Notes: a model not told the origin generated them from the sequence alone. 64,000 nucleotides of DNA from Andrena cerasifolii (GCF_050908995.1 NC_135133.1:620001-684000), one strand, 5' to 3'; numbered from the stretch's first letter, positions 20,495-31,040 are shown. Program-made: numbers and translations.

Positions 20495-22662
20495 CGTGTA
20501 AAGTATAATTTATAAACAAGAAACTTGTTATGTAAATAATACACCGTATTTTGAACTGCATTTTTTATAAAAGGAATACTTTCCTTGCCATACGACAAGT
20601 ACTGAAATTTTAAGATGAAAGCAAAGTGGAAACTAATGTAAAATATTTTATGATATTCCAAGTAATAGAAAAAAAACGATTTTTATTATTTTCATTAGAC
20701 TTCTTAAGTTCCGTAAATTTAAATTGCAAATGATGTTTGTCAACTGTTTTTTAGAACCTGTCACCTTCTTAAGGTTAAGTAGAATGTAAATAAATAAAAT
20801 ATAAATCAAAGTATTTTAATATAATATAACAAAGAATAGTATAGTATGGCACAATTTGCAGAGCAATTGAAATAGGAATTGCTGCGATTGCCTCGTGGAT
20901 TTCCTCGATGAAAATACGAGAGTGGACGTGATCATCGAGACGCTGGACATTGACTACGAGGATATCAAATCCCTAAATAAGCTAAATGTAGTTAATACTC
21001 TGCGATGTGGCTGACACGCAAAGCACTGTGCCATGCAAAATGTATTTAAAAATATTCAACTGGTGGTCTAAACGCCAGAGGGAAATACACAAATAAAATA
21101 TAATCAATTTTTAATGCATAACTGTTTTGCTTCACCCTCCTCAACCACCAACCTCCTGCATGTACGCTAGATTAAGACGATAGTTGTAATTATTATGCAG
21201 AAGTAGTACGATTCATGATCAAAGCGGTAACCATACACGTATGATAGACGTTTGATAGACGTTCAGAGTGGTACGTTAGGCGTTGAAAGCGGTAGGATAG
21301 ACATTTGATAGACGTTCAGAATGGTACGTTAGGCGTTGAAAGTGGTACGATAGACGTTGAAAATGGTACGATAGACGTTGAAAGTGGTACGATAGACGTT
21401 GAAAGTGGTACGATAGACGTTCGATACACGTTCAGAGTGGTACGTTATGTGTTGAAAGTGGTTCAATAGACGTCCAATACACGTTCGATGCGCAATCAAA
21501 AGTGGTGTGACCTAGTCGAATGATGTGTCCAAAGAAGAAGGGAGAAGAATTCGAAGAACATGATAAGTGCACTCCGAGGATGGTTAGTGAATAATTCGAA
21601 TATGTATAGAAGGTGAGGATGGTCAGCGAAAATGCAGGTGGCCTGTAATGAAGATGGCGAAGAACAAAGGCATCCTACTTTGCAAAGCTATGCAACTTTA
21701 GGCATGGGCCCACATGTGGCAGCTTGGAGATGCAGCGAGACCAGTTGTCTTCAAATCGTGGCCAACGTGCAGTTACTTTGACAGTTCTTTGAAACACTTT
21801 TTGCATTTTTTGTGTTACGTGAAATTGCTTTGAAGAAGATTGCTTTTGAAGGATATTATCAATCGTTCAACGCATGGAAATACAATCGATTAATACCGTA
21901 AGTTTCCATTATCATACTTTAGTGAATCGTTGTGTTAGTAACTTTGAGAATTATAAGAAAACTCGGTTTCAGATTATGTCATTGCGCGTGAATTTGAAAC
22001 GTCCGGCTACCGCTACGATCACCGCTGCTGCGGCAGTTATCCATTCATCCAGCCCGAAAATGTATGTGGCCTGTCGAAATGTTGCGGTTCAAGCCGAAGA
22101 AATTCGATGTGCAGAACTTTATGAGGCGGAAGCTAATCAGGATGGCAACATTTTTTTAAAAGTTTTTAAAAAATGCGATAATCCAATACACGACTACTTC
22201 GAGGATGATGAGGAATATTGGATGCATCGATATGAACAACAAACGTTTTTAGGCGATTTCGATGATGATGATAGTGTACAAATAACTATATCTCGGAATA
22301 ATCATGCGTATCATCCAAAGAGTGTGGCTTGGCGAAACGTCAAAGCGGAAAATATTGATTTTGATACGTATAGGAATAAAGTATCGGGGCTTCGGGCTAG
22401 TGTTGTTGCAGTTCAAACTGGCCCTGTGCAAGTTCCTATGGATTTACCATTAACTAATCTATTTGCTGATGATGTGATCCAGTGGGATAATTAAGCCAAA
22501 TAAATTTTAATTATGTTTTTTATATTCTATGTTATTCCTTCATATTATTCTTTCATATTATTATTTGTAACAATATATATATTTCTTAAACATATATTAT
22601 TTTTCAATTTTATTTACCCGTGTTCCTCCTCTCACCGCCTAATTTTTAAGATTCGCCGTTTC
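20495..22662. repeat. Right arm of a 2.17-kb inverted repeat
   Basis: Reverse complement of 12676-14855. Order from inside outward: AT-rich DNA, 175-aa gene fragment (about 20885-21090), tandem GTACGATAGACGTTGAAAGTG units (about 21240-21440), Polinton end tract, then the intact 206-codon gene. The 5.6-kb spacer between the arms holds the transposase remnant and the sugar-transporter exon. Confidence 0.9.
21874..22494 (+). CDS. Unknown acidic protein in the inverted-repeat arm, 206 codons
   Basis: Open from ATG 21874 to TAA 22494. After eight codons there is a donor (ACC|GTAAGT at 21897/21898) and, 75 bp on, a polypyrimidine acceptor (GGTTTCAG at 21972). The intron is a multiple of three with no stop, so both a 206-aa and a 181-aa spliced form are readable; spliced, the second exon begins ATT ATG TCA. 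The protein has an Ala/Thr-rich segment, then an acidic middle (YFEDDEEYW, DFDDDDS) and a C-terminal FADDVIQW. No family is recognised. The linkage to a Polinton end tract suggests it belongs to a Polinton relative. Confidence 0.6.
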   Translation: MEIQSINTVSFHYHTLVNRCVSNFENYKKTRFQIMSLRVNLKRPATATITAAAAVIHSSSPKMYVACRNVAVQAEEIRCAELYEAEANQDGNIFLKVFKKCDNPIHDYFEDDEEYWMHRYEQQTFLGDFDDDDSVQITISRNNHAYHPKSVAWRNVKAENIDFDTYRNKVSGLRASVVAVQTGPVQVPMDLPLTNLFADDVIQWDN

Positions 22663-22942
22663 AATAATTATTATTTCTCTGCGTTGGGAAAAAAGATTTC
22701 TGCTGACGCTGCATAATTCTATTTCGTTCTTCGCGCCGCCAAGTGACATCATCCCGCACGGCCGTTCCAGAGGAGTCGAATTACGCGAGATCGCGCGATA
22801 CGCAGCGACGTTAAATCGGAAAGCTTTGAAATACAGTTAGCTTTAGAATGCATGCGATTCTATCCCCTATGTAGTGGTGTCTCTTACCCTCCTAGAATTT
22901 TAACTTTAAAGTAATGCTCCGTCTCTTTCCCTCGAAGACGCG
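22663..22942. other. Unidentified junction between the inverted repeat and rDNA-related DNA
   Basis: No gene or recognisable repeat is seen. GC content rises sharply from here, marking the change from AT-rich transposon DNA to rDNA-related sequence. Confidence 0.4.
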
Positions 22943-23761
22943 GTGTCGAAAAACGCCGATCTTTCTTCGACTGGAGATCCGGGGGACTTTCTTCGACTCG
23001 AGATCCGTAGGGCCCAAGAACGCCTGAAGGATCATGGCATTTACATCGACTCTCCGGGGAAGGGGTCCCGCAGATGGGTGGGGGACCTCCACCGGAGCGT
23101 TGATGGCGGAGCCCTGAAAGAGTCGAGGAGGGTCCCCGGGCAGCACAGGTGGATAGCCGAGGGCACCCGCTTCCTGTCTGGGAGGGACTTCGTCCGGACC
23201 GGCAAGTTGCGGATTAATGCCCTTCCGACATAGTCCCGTACATCTCGGGGCCGAATGCAGGACAGGCAGTGCAGGGCAGGTTGTGCTGTCTCGGAGACAC
23301 TCAACCACGTGCTTCAGCAGTGTCACCGCACGCATGATGCTCTCGTTAGGCGGCATGATGCGGTGGTCGCGTACCTGGCACGTGGTATGGAACAGAGTGG
23401 ATTCGAGGTACAGCGCGAGCCGACCTTCCGAACCGACGAGGGCGTGAGGAAGCCAGATCTGGTCGCAACCAAGGACAGCAGGTGTGTAGTCGTCGACGCG
23501 CAGGTGGTCAGTGAGCAGACGATATTGGATCTTGCGCATAAGCGTAAGGTCGAATATTATGCTGATAATGCGAGCCTCCGCCGTGCGGTTGCGTCTAGCA
23601 GCGGCATGGAGGAGGTGAGCTTTCACTCGGCCACCTTGTTGTGGAGGGGACTATGGAGCGCGAAGTCCGTGAGGGGACTCCGGGAGGCCGGGATCGTGAA
23701 GAGGCGGGACCTCAGCGTGATCGCGTCGCGCGTTTTGGTGGGGGGCGTGGCGGCCTGGTGA
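22943..23761 (+). pseudogene. R2-clade non-LTR retrotransposon, C-terminal part only
   Basis: The frame encodes the end of an R2-type protein: a CRAGC...ETLNHVLQQC zinc-knuckle (C-x2-C, H, C pattern), RRHDAVV, then the restriction-like endonuclease signature KPDLVATKDSRCVVVDAQVV. One in-frame TAG at 23231-23233 interrupts it; upstream coding continues to about 22943 in the same frame. The reverse transcriptase is absent, as expected from 5' truncation. A short 3' tail of about 80 bp leads directly into 28S rRNA sequence. It is clearly different in sequence from the R2 at 25340-30709. Confidence 0.85.
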
Positions 23762-23843
23762 TTATTTAACCACCGAACAGCTATGCGGTTAGACAGGACG
23801 GGGGTTGGGTGAGGAATTGGTTGGGAACGGTATGTGCGAGGAC

Positions 23844-23857
23844 ATTCACCCGCTAAC

Positions 23858-23908
<51 letters not shown>

Positions 23909-24405
23909 TCTGATGACTAGTCGTTGCGATAGTAATCCTGCTCAGTACGAGAGGAACCGCAGGTTCGGACATTTGGTTCACGCACTCGGTCGAGCGGCCG
24001 GTGGTGCGAAGCTACCATCCGTGGGATTATGCCTGAACGCCTCTAAGGCCGTATCCTTTCTAGTCAAAGGCGGCAACGATATTTCTAGGAGTCTCGTGTG
24101 GGTCGAAAGGCTCAAAACAATGTGACACTACTAGGTGGTCAGTCCACGTGGCCGATCATCGCACGGGCTCCAGGTTGCCGTACGGGCGTCTCTGTACCCA
24201 CCATCGGGATCTCGCCGACTGGTGGACATGGCGCTCTAACGGTCGATCATGGGTACTCCAAGTTCGACGTCGAGACTCGGAATCGTTTGTAGACGACTTA
24301 GGTACCTGGCGGGGTGTTGTACTCGGTAGAGCAGTTACCACGCTGCGATCTGTTGAGACTCAGCCCTATGCTTGGGGATTCGTCTTGTCGGTTGGACGAG
24401 GCCCC
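23844..24405 (+). rRNA. 28S rRNA, 3' terminal part
   Basis: Begins at TTCACCCGCTAACAGGGAACG and contains the conserved GAACGTGAGCTGGGTTTAGACCG, TCGTGAGACAGGTTAG (start of the sarcin-ricin region), CAGTACGAGAGGAACC and the terminal CTTGGGGATTCG segments. The 5' part is missing because an R2-like element 3' end abuts it. The exact mature 3' end cannot be placed; near 24405 is an estimate. Most conserved blocks look intact. Confidence 0.93.
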
Positions 24406-25339
24406 ACGTTGCGCACGCACGCGTAGCGCCTGACCAACGTTATTATAACCAGCGGCGAGGCAATACGCCGCTGGAGAGCAGACCTGACCAGCGGCGAGAC
24501 AATACGCCGCTGGGTCTGGGAATTAATTTTGGTTCGTCCGCGCTGCCCAGTGAAATTTCAAGGCCCCAACTGATTTCGAAGTCTTTCGGCACCGTCGTCC
24601 GAAAGCGACGAAAATCGTCAAATCTACGGAAACAACCATTGATCCGTGTTCCTCGTTCAATTCCCAAAGTGTTCCTCTAATGGTTCGTATGCGGTCGCCG
24701 TGCTGGTTTTCGAGAATAACTCGAAAAACTCCAATCGCTCCGAAATATTTCAAAGTCCCGAGAAAATTATTTTCGAATATCGTTTTGGACCGTGTATTTA
24801 TCAGGGTAACGGTGACCGCGGTTGTTTATAATAATTCGTTTAGTCGGTTTACTCTTGGTTCCGACGCTCTCTGCGGCTAAGTCCCAGCGTGCCGGGCGAA
24901 CGGGCTGTTGTAGCGGCGGTTTACGCCCATAAGCGCCCGTGCGTAAGGTACGGCGGCGCCGGCGTTCCGGCCGGCCGTTCGGTATCTATAAGGGAGAGCG
25001 ACGGTTCGAGCGTCTCGGTCGGAGCAGCGTCGGGCGTGTGGCTATTCTATAACCTCGATTGAGAAGCAGTCACCGCTCCTCGAGATTTTGTCTCGACTGT
25101 TCTTACCGTGTTGCGTTTCGGATTTCTCCACACAGCATTACCACGGGTCGGTGTCTAAGACCGAATGGTCCTTATGTTGTGAGCGTCCAGAAGTGACGTT
25201 GGTGACTCGTATACACTACGGTGTATGCTGGTACGTAGTTATGCGTGCAACTCGTTTCCACGCGGGATCCGAACGGGATCCATATTTCGGGAAGCCCTCC
25301 TTGGCTTCGTGTGAAAATTAGGGCGGAGAGAAGCAATTG
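24406..25339 (+). other. rDNA intergenic spacer with two identical-stem hairpins
   Basis: Sequence downstream of the 28S end. Two hairpins with the same stem CCAGCGGCG/CGCCGCTGG and near-identical loops lie at 24449-24474 and 24488-24513, shortly after the 28S end; they could mark RNA polymerase I termination or 3' processing. Farther on, around 24960-25060, GC-rich DNA containing CGGTATCTATAAGGGAGAGC could be a polymerase I promoter and external spacer, but no 18S sequence follows. The open frames here are shadows. Confidence 0.6.
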
Positions 25340-25342
25340 AGC

Positions 25343-25527
25343 CGTCATCGTACTAGTGACGAAATGTAACTATGACTAACAAAAGGTTACCAAACGGCCC
25401 GTCATCTGAATAGTGACGAAAATGTAACTATGACTAACAAGGTTACCAAACTACCCGTCACCTCACTAGTGACGATAATGTAACTACGGTTATCTCGGTT
25501 ACCAAATGACCCGTCATTGTATTAGTG
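25343..25527 (+). repeat. Four 56-bp repeats resembling the 28S R2 target site
   Basis: The core CGTCATNNNNTAGTGACG recurs at 25343, 25400, 25456 and 25512 (spacing 57, 56, 56). Between cores are GTAACTATGACTAACAA and GGTTACCAAA. The intact 28S carries CCAAATGCCTCGTCATCTAA and TAGTGACG in the same order just after the R2 cut (30711-30745), and GTAACTATGACT is the known 28S sequence just before it. So each unit looks like a diverged copy of the target spanning both sides of the insertion site. Confidence 0.8.
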
Positions 25528-25900
25528 GCCAACATGGCCGGCTCAGAAAATCGCACACTCCATAGAGTTGCAATAAGGGGAAGAGGTGTCAGTATAGTTG
25601 AAAAGGACATAGTCCTTATTATGAAATATAAGTGAATTGGGGGCCCACCCGGCTTATGGCAGTGGGTCCCCATTTTCACTTTAAAGCGAATAGGAGCCGG
25701 CCGAATGTGACCCCGCAAGCCCACTTAGAGCTTTGGGCCGCTGTGAGATTTTTACGCATTTTAAAGCAATACGCGCCCAGGCAGTAGCCCAAGGGCGTGT
25801 GAGTGTCAAGGAGAAGGGGAGACTGGCCCCGTTCGGAGTAATGCATTGGATGACATCAACTGTTGACGACTAATTGCTATGCTCAAGGTAATGTGATGGA

Positions 25901-28900
25901 ATGGACCGGAAACTTAGACCGTTAAAAACACATTCTTCTAACGTAAGAATCAGCGACAACGAAGATGAAGCCTCGGACGTGGAGATCCCCGGTCTCGGGA
26001 TCTCCACGGCGGACTTGTCCGCGAGCCGGCAGGGGACCGCAATTGACAACCATGGCAATGTACCAGGACACGATTTGGCACAATCCATTATGCTGCCCCT
26101 GGGCAGCCCCATCCACTGCGCTGGGTGCCTGAGAACAGGAGGAAACATGCAATTCCTGTCTGAAAAAGACTTTAACGCGCATGCGTCTGAGACCCACCAC
26201 GAGATGAGGGTCCAGTAGACATGTCGCAAATGTGGCAAAAGCTACGAACGAATTCACCAGCTGAGGTGCCACATACCGAAGTGTAGAGGGTCGGTAGTGG
26301 TCACCGATGGTGAATTCCGATGCATGATTTGCGATATAGCGTACAAATCACAAAGGGGCCTCTCAATGCATGAAAGGCACAGGCACCCAGTACTTAGGAA
26401 CGAAAAGAGGATAGAAGTGGAGGGGGCTGCGCCAGTGGCAGCCAAAAGAGGGAGGAAGGCTACGGTCTGGTCAGAGGAGGAGACAGTTCTCCTCCGAGAG
26501 TTAGATCGAATACACGGGGGCAATTCCCGGGTGAATGTGATTATCAGGGAACACTTCCCTGGGAAAACGCTAAAGCAGATTAGCGACAAAAGAAGGCAAT
26601 TCAAGCCCCCAGAAAACGTAGTCGAAACTATTACAATCGAGGACTCGGACAATGAGACCGAGTGTCTCCTCGAGGAGGAAACTCCAACCTCGCCAGACAG
26701 GGGCGTTAGTAGCCAAGAACCGGCGTCATGCGACGCCGGTCAGGAAGCTCTGAGGGAGGCAATCTTAGCCTCAGGGGCAGAGAGTGAGGAGTGGGCCAGC
26801 ATCACCGAAAATATCAGGATGCTGGCGACAGATCATGAATCCAGCCACGAGCAACTGGATAAAGTGGTGAGGGATATCATCAGCGTCCTACTGAGCGATG
26901 AGCCCTCCACGGAGCACCGTGAACTGCGGAGGCTCAAGAATAGAGAAAAGGCTGGAAGCGGTGGGGCACGTTTCAGCAGGCGTACCAGAGGTCGCCGATA
27001 TAGGTATCGTAGATACCAAGAACTGTTTAAGAAATGCCCCAGAAAGTTGGCGGACATGGCCATCAGTGGTGGTTCAATAGATCAGGTTGAGGGAAATGTA
27101 CGCTACCCACAAACCGAGGATATCGAAAAGCTGTATACCGCTCTGTGGGGCACAGCGGGCCCCGAAAACACAGAGTTGGTAGTCGACGGTCATGTACCAC
27201 CCAAAGTCCCGGTAAGCGAAGTATGGGAGTCGGTAGAGCCGGATGAAATTATTAGCCGCCTAGGCAGAATGAAGGCAGGAACGGCAGCTGGTCCTGATGG
27301 GGTCAAAAAGGCCCACATCAAAAGAGTTGGCGCAGTGCAGGTCCTGGCCAAACTCTTCAGTTTGTTGCTACTGAAGGGGTATTATCCCAAGCAGTTCAAA
27401 GCAAATAGAACAACCTTAATCCCCAAGCCAGGGAAGGACACAAATGACGCAAAGAACTGGAGGCCAATAACGATTGGCTCTCTAGTAGGCAGGTTGTTGT
27501 CCAACATGATCGACTGCCGGATCAGGAATAAAATCGATATATCCGACCGACAGAAAGGATTCATGAACGGCAACGGCTGCAAACACAATGTTGCGATCCT
27601 TAAATCTGTCTTAGATAGAATGAAGAAGGGTAAAGGCGGCGTGATTACCGTGGTCGACATATCGAAAGCGTTCGACTCGGTGCCCCATGCCTCGCTAGTA
27701 GCTTCCCTGGCTGCCAAAGGTATGCCACGGGAGGTTATTTCGTACATCAAAGGGATGTATAACGGCTGCCACACCGTAATAAAAGGCGGTAACGGTGGCA
27801 ACATAAATATTACGCTCCAAAGAGGAGTGAAGCAAGGGGATCCACTGTCCCCCTTGCTTTTCAATATGGTGATCGATCCCATAATAATGTTGTGCCTAGG
27901 AAACGCCCAAGCACACGTGCCGTCAGACATATTATACATATTATATTACGTTACGAAACGTTCGAGACGTTTCCAGGCTAAGACAGCCGCCAAGCAACCG
28001 AATCTACAAAATCAGTGATATGCGAACGCATCGCCGCGATCGGGCATGGTAACGCGTACCACGCCCAAGTGGGATATAAAACCAAATCGACTCCGCTAAG
28101 GGGCGGATTCTAGACCCGACATTCGTCGTGCTATCACGGTCGCTATTCCTGTAATTCCACGGTCTAGTTTAATTAACGCTTGAATAAAGACTTTGTTTCT
28201 GTGTTTAAACGAGTAGTTCTCCCAGTAGATTCCAATCTTTTATTCACTCCCGTACCTACGAAAACGCCTAATCCCGTACCAGCCTTGCGTATCACATCGC
28301 AGGGCACAACAATAAACACTATTGGTAGCGCAACCAAGGGGATCGATCTGAACGATAATAATGTAGCCATATTGGCGTTCGCAGACGACCTAGTCTTAAT
28401 AGACCAGGATCGAAGCCAAGCAGCCAAGCAAGTTAAACTGCTGGATAAATACCTGAAAAACCTAGGGATGGAACTGTCCATTCCGAAGTGTGCAACCACC
28501 GAGATAGTGGCAAAGCATAAAACGTGGTTCCTCCAGGAACCCTAAAATCTCAGTGGGGTCAGACAGGATCCCCAACTTGGGTCCTGGACAGGTTACCAAA
28601 TATTTAGGTATTACACTAGACCCATGGGTCGGACTTAAAGTGGACAAGGAGCGGCTTAAAGAGATAACGAGGGCGACCGGAGTAATAGCACGCATGGCGC
28701 TCAAGCCGCACCAGAAAGTAGAGGTGATCAGGAAATACCTGCTCCCTAGAGCTATCTATGAGTTGGTAACTAGCCCCCCGCCTATTAAGGTGCTCAAGGA
28801 GTTAGATCATGAAGTGAAACAGGCGGTAAAAGGTATATTAAAGCTCCATCCATCAGCAGCGGATGGAGTCTTATACACCATGAAAAGCCATGGTGGAGTG

Positions 28901-29809
28901 GGGCTCCAACGAATAGAAGACATCGTCAAGCTGGCGGTAATCCGAGAGGGGATTAAGATGCTTGGCTCCGCAGACGACGTGGTCCAAGAGGCCCTTAAGC
29001 AAGAAAGAGGGATGATCGAAAGATATGCAAAATCCCTGGACTTGAGCTGGCCGACCACGATGGCAAAAGTAGAGGAAGCGAGGAGAGAATGCAAGAAAAG
29101 AGATACGGAGAGGTGGCGCCAGCTAGTCTCGCAAGGGCAAGGCGTGGCAGACTTTGGCCATGATCGGATTGGGAACGCATGGCTATACAATCCAACCCTG
29201 CTTAACCCTTCCAGATATCTGGATGCGCTTAAGTTACGTACAAATACGTTCGGCACAAAAGTAGCGTTATCGAGGGCAAGTAAAAACCTGGACGTGGCCT
29301 GTCGAAGGTGTAAAGTCCAGGCGGAGACTCTGGGCCATGTATTAGGCAATTGCGCCCATACAAAACCCATGCGAATGAGGAGACATGATGAAATCAAGGA
29401 TTTCATAGGCAACCGGATGGCCATACGCCATGCCGTATTTGTCGAACCCACTGTGAACGTTTTGGGCGAATTAAAGAAGCCGGATCTGGTTACTAAAGAC
29501 CAGGAGAGGCTTCTGATTGTGGACGTAACAGTGCGATATGAGATGAACGACAATCTTCAAAAGGCGCATAGAGAGAAGGTCTCCAAGTACCGAGAAGCAC
29601 TTGAATATATCAGGCTAAGGACCAATAGCAAGGAGGGGAGAATACTCCCCATTGTGGTGGGCACAAGAGGGGCAATGCCCACCAAGACGCAAGATAACCT
29701 TAAATATCTTGGGTTCAGAAAGGATGATATGATCACCATTTCCCTAATTGCGCTCAGGTCCTCATTGGAAATGGCAAATGCCTTTATTGACTATGATCAT
29801 ATCAGATAA
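25901..29809 (+). pseudogene. R2 protein ORF, interrupted
   Basis: Three zinc fingers are visible: CAGCLRTGG with two His (about 26105-26200), CRKCGKSYERIHQLRCH (from 26225) and CMICDIAYKSQRGLSMHERH. A Myb-like segment (VWSEEETVLLRELDRIHGG) follows, then the reverse transcriptase (AAGPDGV, DISKAFDSVPH, GVKQGDPLSPLLFN, AFADDLVL). The C-terminal half has the CRRC...HVLGNC knuckle and KKPDLV...LLIVDVTV endonuclease. Damage: an in-frame TAG at 26216-26218, an insertion in the RT domain (about 27935-28310), and a one-base frameshift near 28545. Three N-terminal fingers would fit the multi-finger R2 subclade. Outside the breaks the frame is well kept, so inactivation is recent. Confidence 0.9.
27935..28310 (+). 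mobile_element. Insertion in the R2 reverse transcriptase, probably a solo LTR
   Basis: The RT frame loses sense after MVIDPIIMLC and resumes before NNVAILAFADDLV. The intervening DNA has TATAAAA at 28075-28081 and AATAAA at 28183-28188, about 105 bp apart, as in an LTR with U3, R and U5. Exact borders and target duplication could not be fixed, so the solo-LTR reading is inference. Confidence 0.55.
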
Positions 29810-29877
29810 CATAGCGGATGAATCTATGTTACCCATTTTTCTTTTATCTATTTATTTATCTATTTATATGCATGCTG

Positions 29878-30300
29878 GGACCAGGCATTGGAGCGGAGAA
29901 GCACCGGGCGTTTGTACGCGGTGACCGTCCATGTCAGTATTTATTTAAGATTTGATTGCATGTTCACGTGGACCAGGCACTGGAGCGGAGTAGCTCTGTG
30001 CGTTTGTACACAGAGACCGTCCATGCCGGCTTACTGTGTGTATTTATTTATTTATATGAATATGTTTGGACCAGGTATTGGTGCGGAGAAGCACAGTGCG
30101 TTCGTACACTGTGACCGCCCATGCCAGTATCTATGTATGAAATGAGTGCACGTTCACGTGGACCAGGCACCAGAGCGTAGCAGCTCTGTGCGTTTGTACA
30201 CAGAGACCGTCTGTGCCAGTAAAGTGCATGTGTATGTTTGGACCAGGTGTCGGAGCGGAAGAGCTCCGTGCGTTTGTACACGGAGACCGCCCACACCAGT
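29878..30300 (+). ncRNA. R2 3' UTR: five structured repeats with compensatory changes
   Basis: Five units start at 29878, 29970, 30068, 30160 and 30240 (spacing 92, 98, 92, 80). Each has GGACCAGG, then a 22-nt hairpin with an 8-nt loop CGUU(U/C)GUA, then GACCG. The hairpin stems differ but stay paired: CUCUGUG/CACAGAG, CACAGUG/CACUGUG, CUCCGUG/CACGGAG, and CACCGGG/CGCGGUG with one mismatch. An outer stem (GGCAC-UGG/CCAUGCC, GGUGU/ACACC in unit 5) also covaries, with CGG/CCG between. This indicates selection on RNA folding. The R2 3' UTR is the part bound by the reverse transcriptase, so a recognition or packaging role is plausible. Further hairpins lie at 30363-30387 and 30403-30418. Confidence 0.8.
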
Positions 30301-30709
30301 ATTTATAAAGTGATCGCCCCGTTATTTATAAGACGATGCAGCTGCCGCTGAATTATAAGAGCCCGCCTGGCATTTTACACCAGGCGGAGCGAGTCGTGAT
30401 TACCACTATTGTGGTACACGGCGCGGAGCGGGCAAATACCTAGTGTAGGAGCCCGGGCGACACCTTCGCGTTGGTTTTCTCTTAGCACGTTCTACGTGGC
30501 TAAGTTCGCTTCCCCTCTGGGGGACTCCGTCCTAATTTTTCCAGGCTCGCGTGGCAGAGTCCTTGGCAGTAATCGCTAGAAGGAGGGTTGTTAAAGATTT
30601 TATTAATAATTGTTATTGGTCTCAGTCACTGGGCCAACTTACGCCTAAGAGGGTGGCGCATGAAACCCCTGGAAATATTCGGCCGCCTCGTGCGCATCCG
30701 AACAGGTTT

Positions 30710-30783
<74 letters not shown>
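30710..30783 (+). rRNA. 28S rRNA fragment between the R2 and R1 sites, 74 bp
   Basis: TAGCCAAATGCCTCGTCATC through CTGTCCCTATCTACT is the conserved 28S segment that separates the R2 insertion site from the R1 insertion site. Its length here, 74 bp, is exactly the known distance. It proves that both flanking elements sit at their canonical targets. Confidence 0.97.
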
Positions 30784-30784
<1 letters not shown>

Positions 30785-31040
30785 CGGGTAGGTTTCCCCG
30801 GTTGCGAACGTTTATAATTCGTGACCGTTATGGCCTACCCAATAGCAAAATTCCTTACGATCCCATCGAGTCAAGACGTGGTCTTTCGGAACCTACTATG
30901 CTTTCCGCCCACCCTGTGGCCTGCATGGTGGTTTCCTAGGGAGGAACGATGCTCACTCCATCTTGCTTGGTTTAAAACGCTGCTATAGAGGAGACTCTGA
31001 GGCGCAGCGCGTCAGTTCGACCTTTCAAAAACCGACACTA
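30784..31040 (+). mobile_element. Short R1 copy (3' UTR only) with 16-bp target duplication
   Basis: Flanked by perfect direct repeats TCTGTCCCTATCTACT at 30768-30783 and 31041-31056, the R1 target. The 257 bp between contain no gene. R1 makes a target duplication of this size and place, so this is a severely 5'-truncated R1, or another element using the same site. Confidence 0.8.

Larger units (their letters stand above)
25340..30709 (+). mobile_element. R2 non-LTR retrotransposon, nearly full length but inactive
   Basis: Single-ORF R2 layout: N-terminal zinc fingers, Myb-like domain, reverse transcriptase, zinc knuckle and restriction-like endonuclease. Its 3' end joins 28S exactly at the classical R2 site (TTTT|AGCCAAATGCCTCGTC at about 30710). 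The 5' side does not have 28S upstream sequence; instead four 28S-like repeats start the region. A 900-bp 3' UTR carries five structured repeats. The ORF has one stop, one LTR-like insertion and one single-base frameshift. Confidence 0.9.

Noticed and set aside
22892..23626. 244-codon minus-strand frame
   Set aside because: It is antisense to the R2-like endonuclease frame, which has recognisable zinc-knuckle and nuclease motifs.
28807..29553. 248-codon minus-strand frame
   Set aside because: Antisense shadow of the R2 C-terminal domain.
29888..30296. Open frames in the R2 3' UTR
   Set aside because: They follow the tandem hairpin units, change frame between units and occur on both strands.
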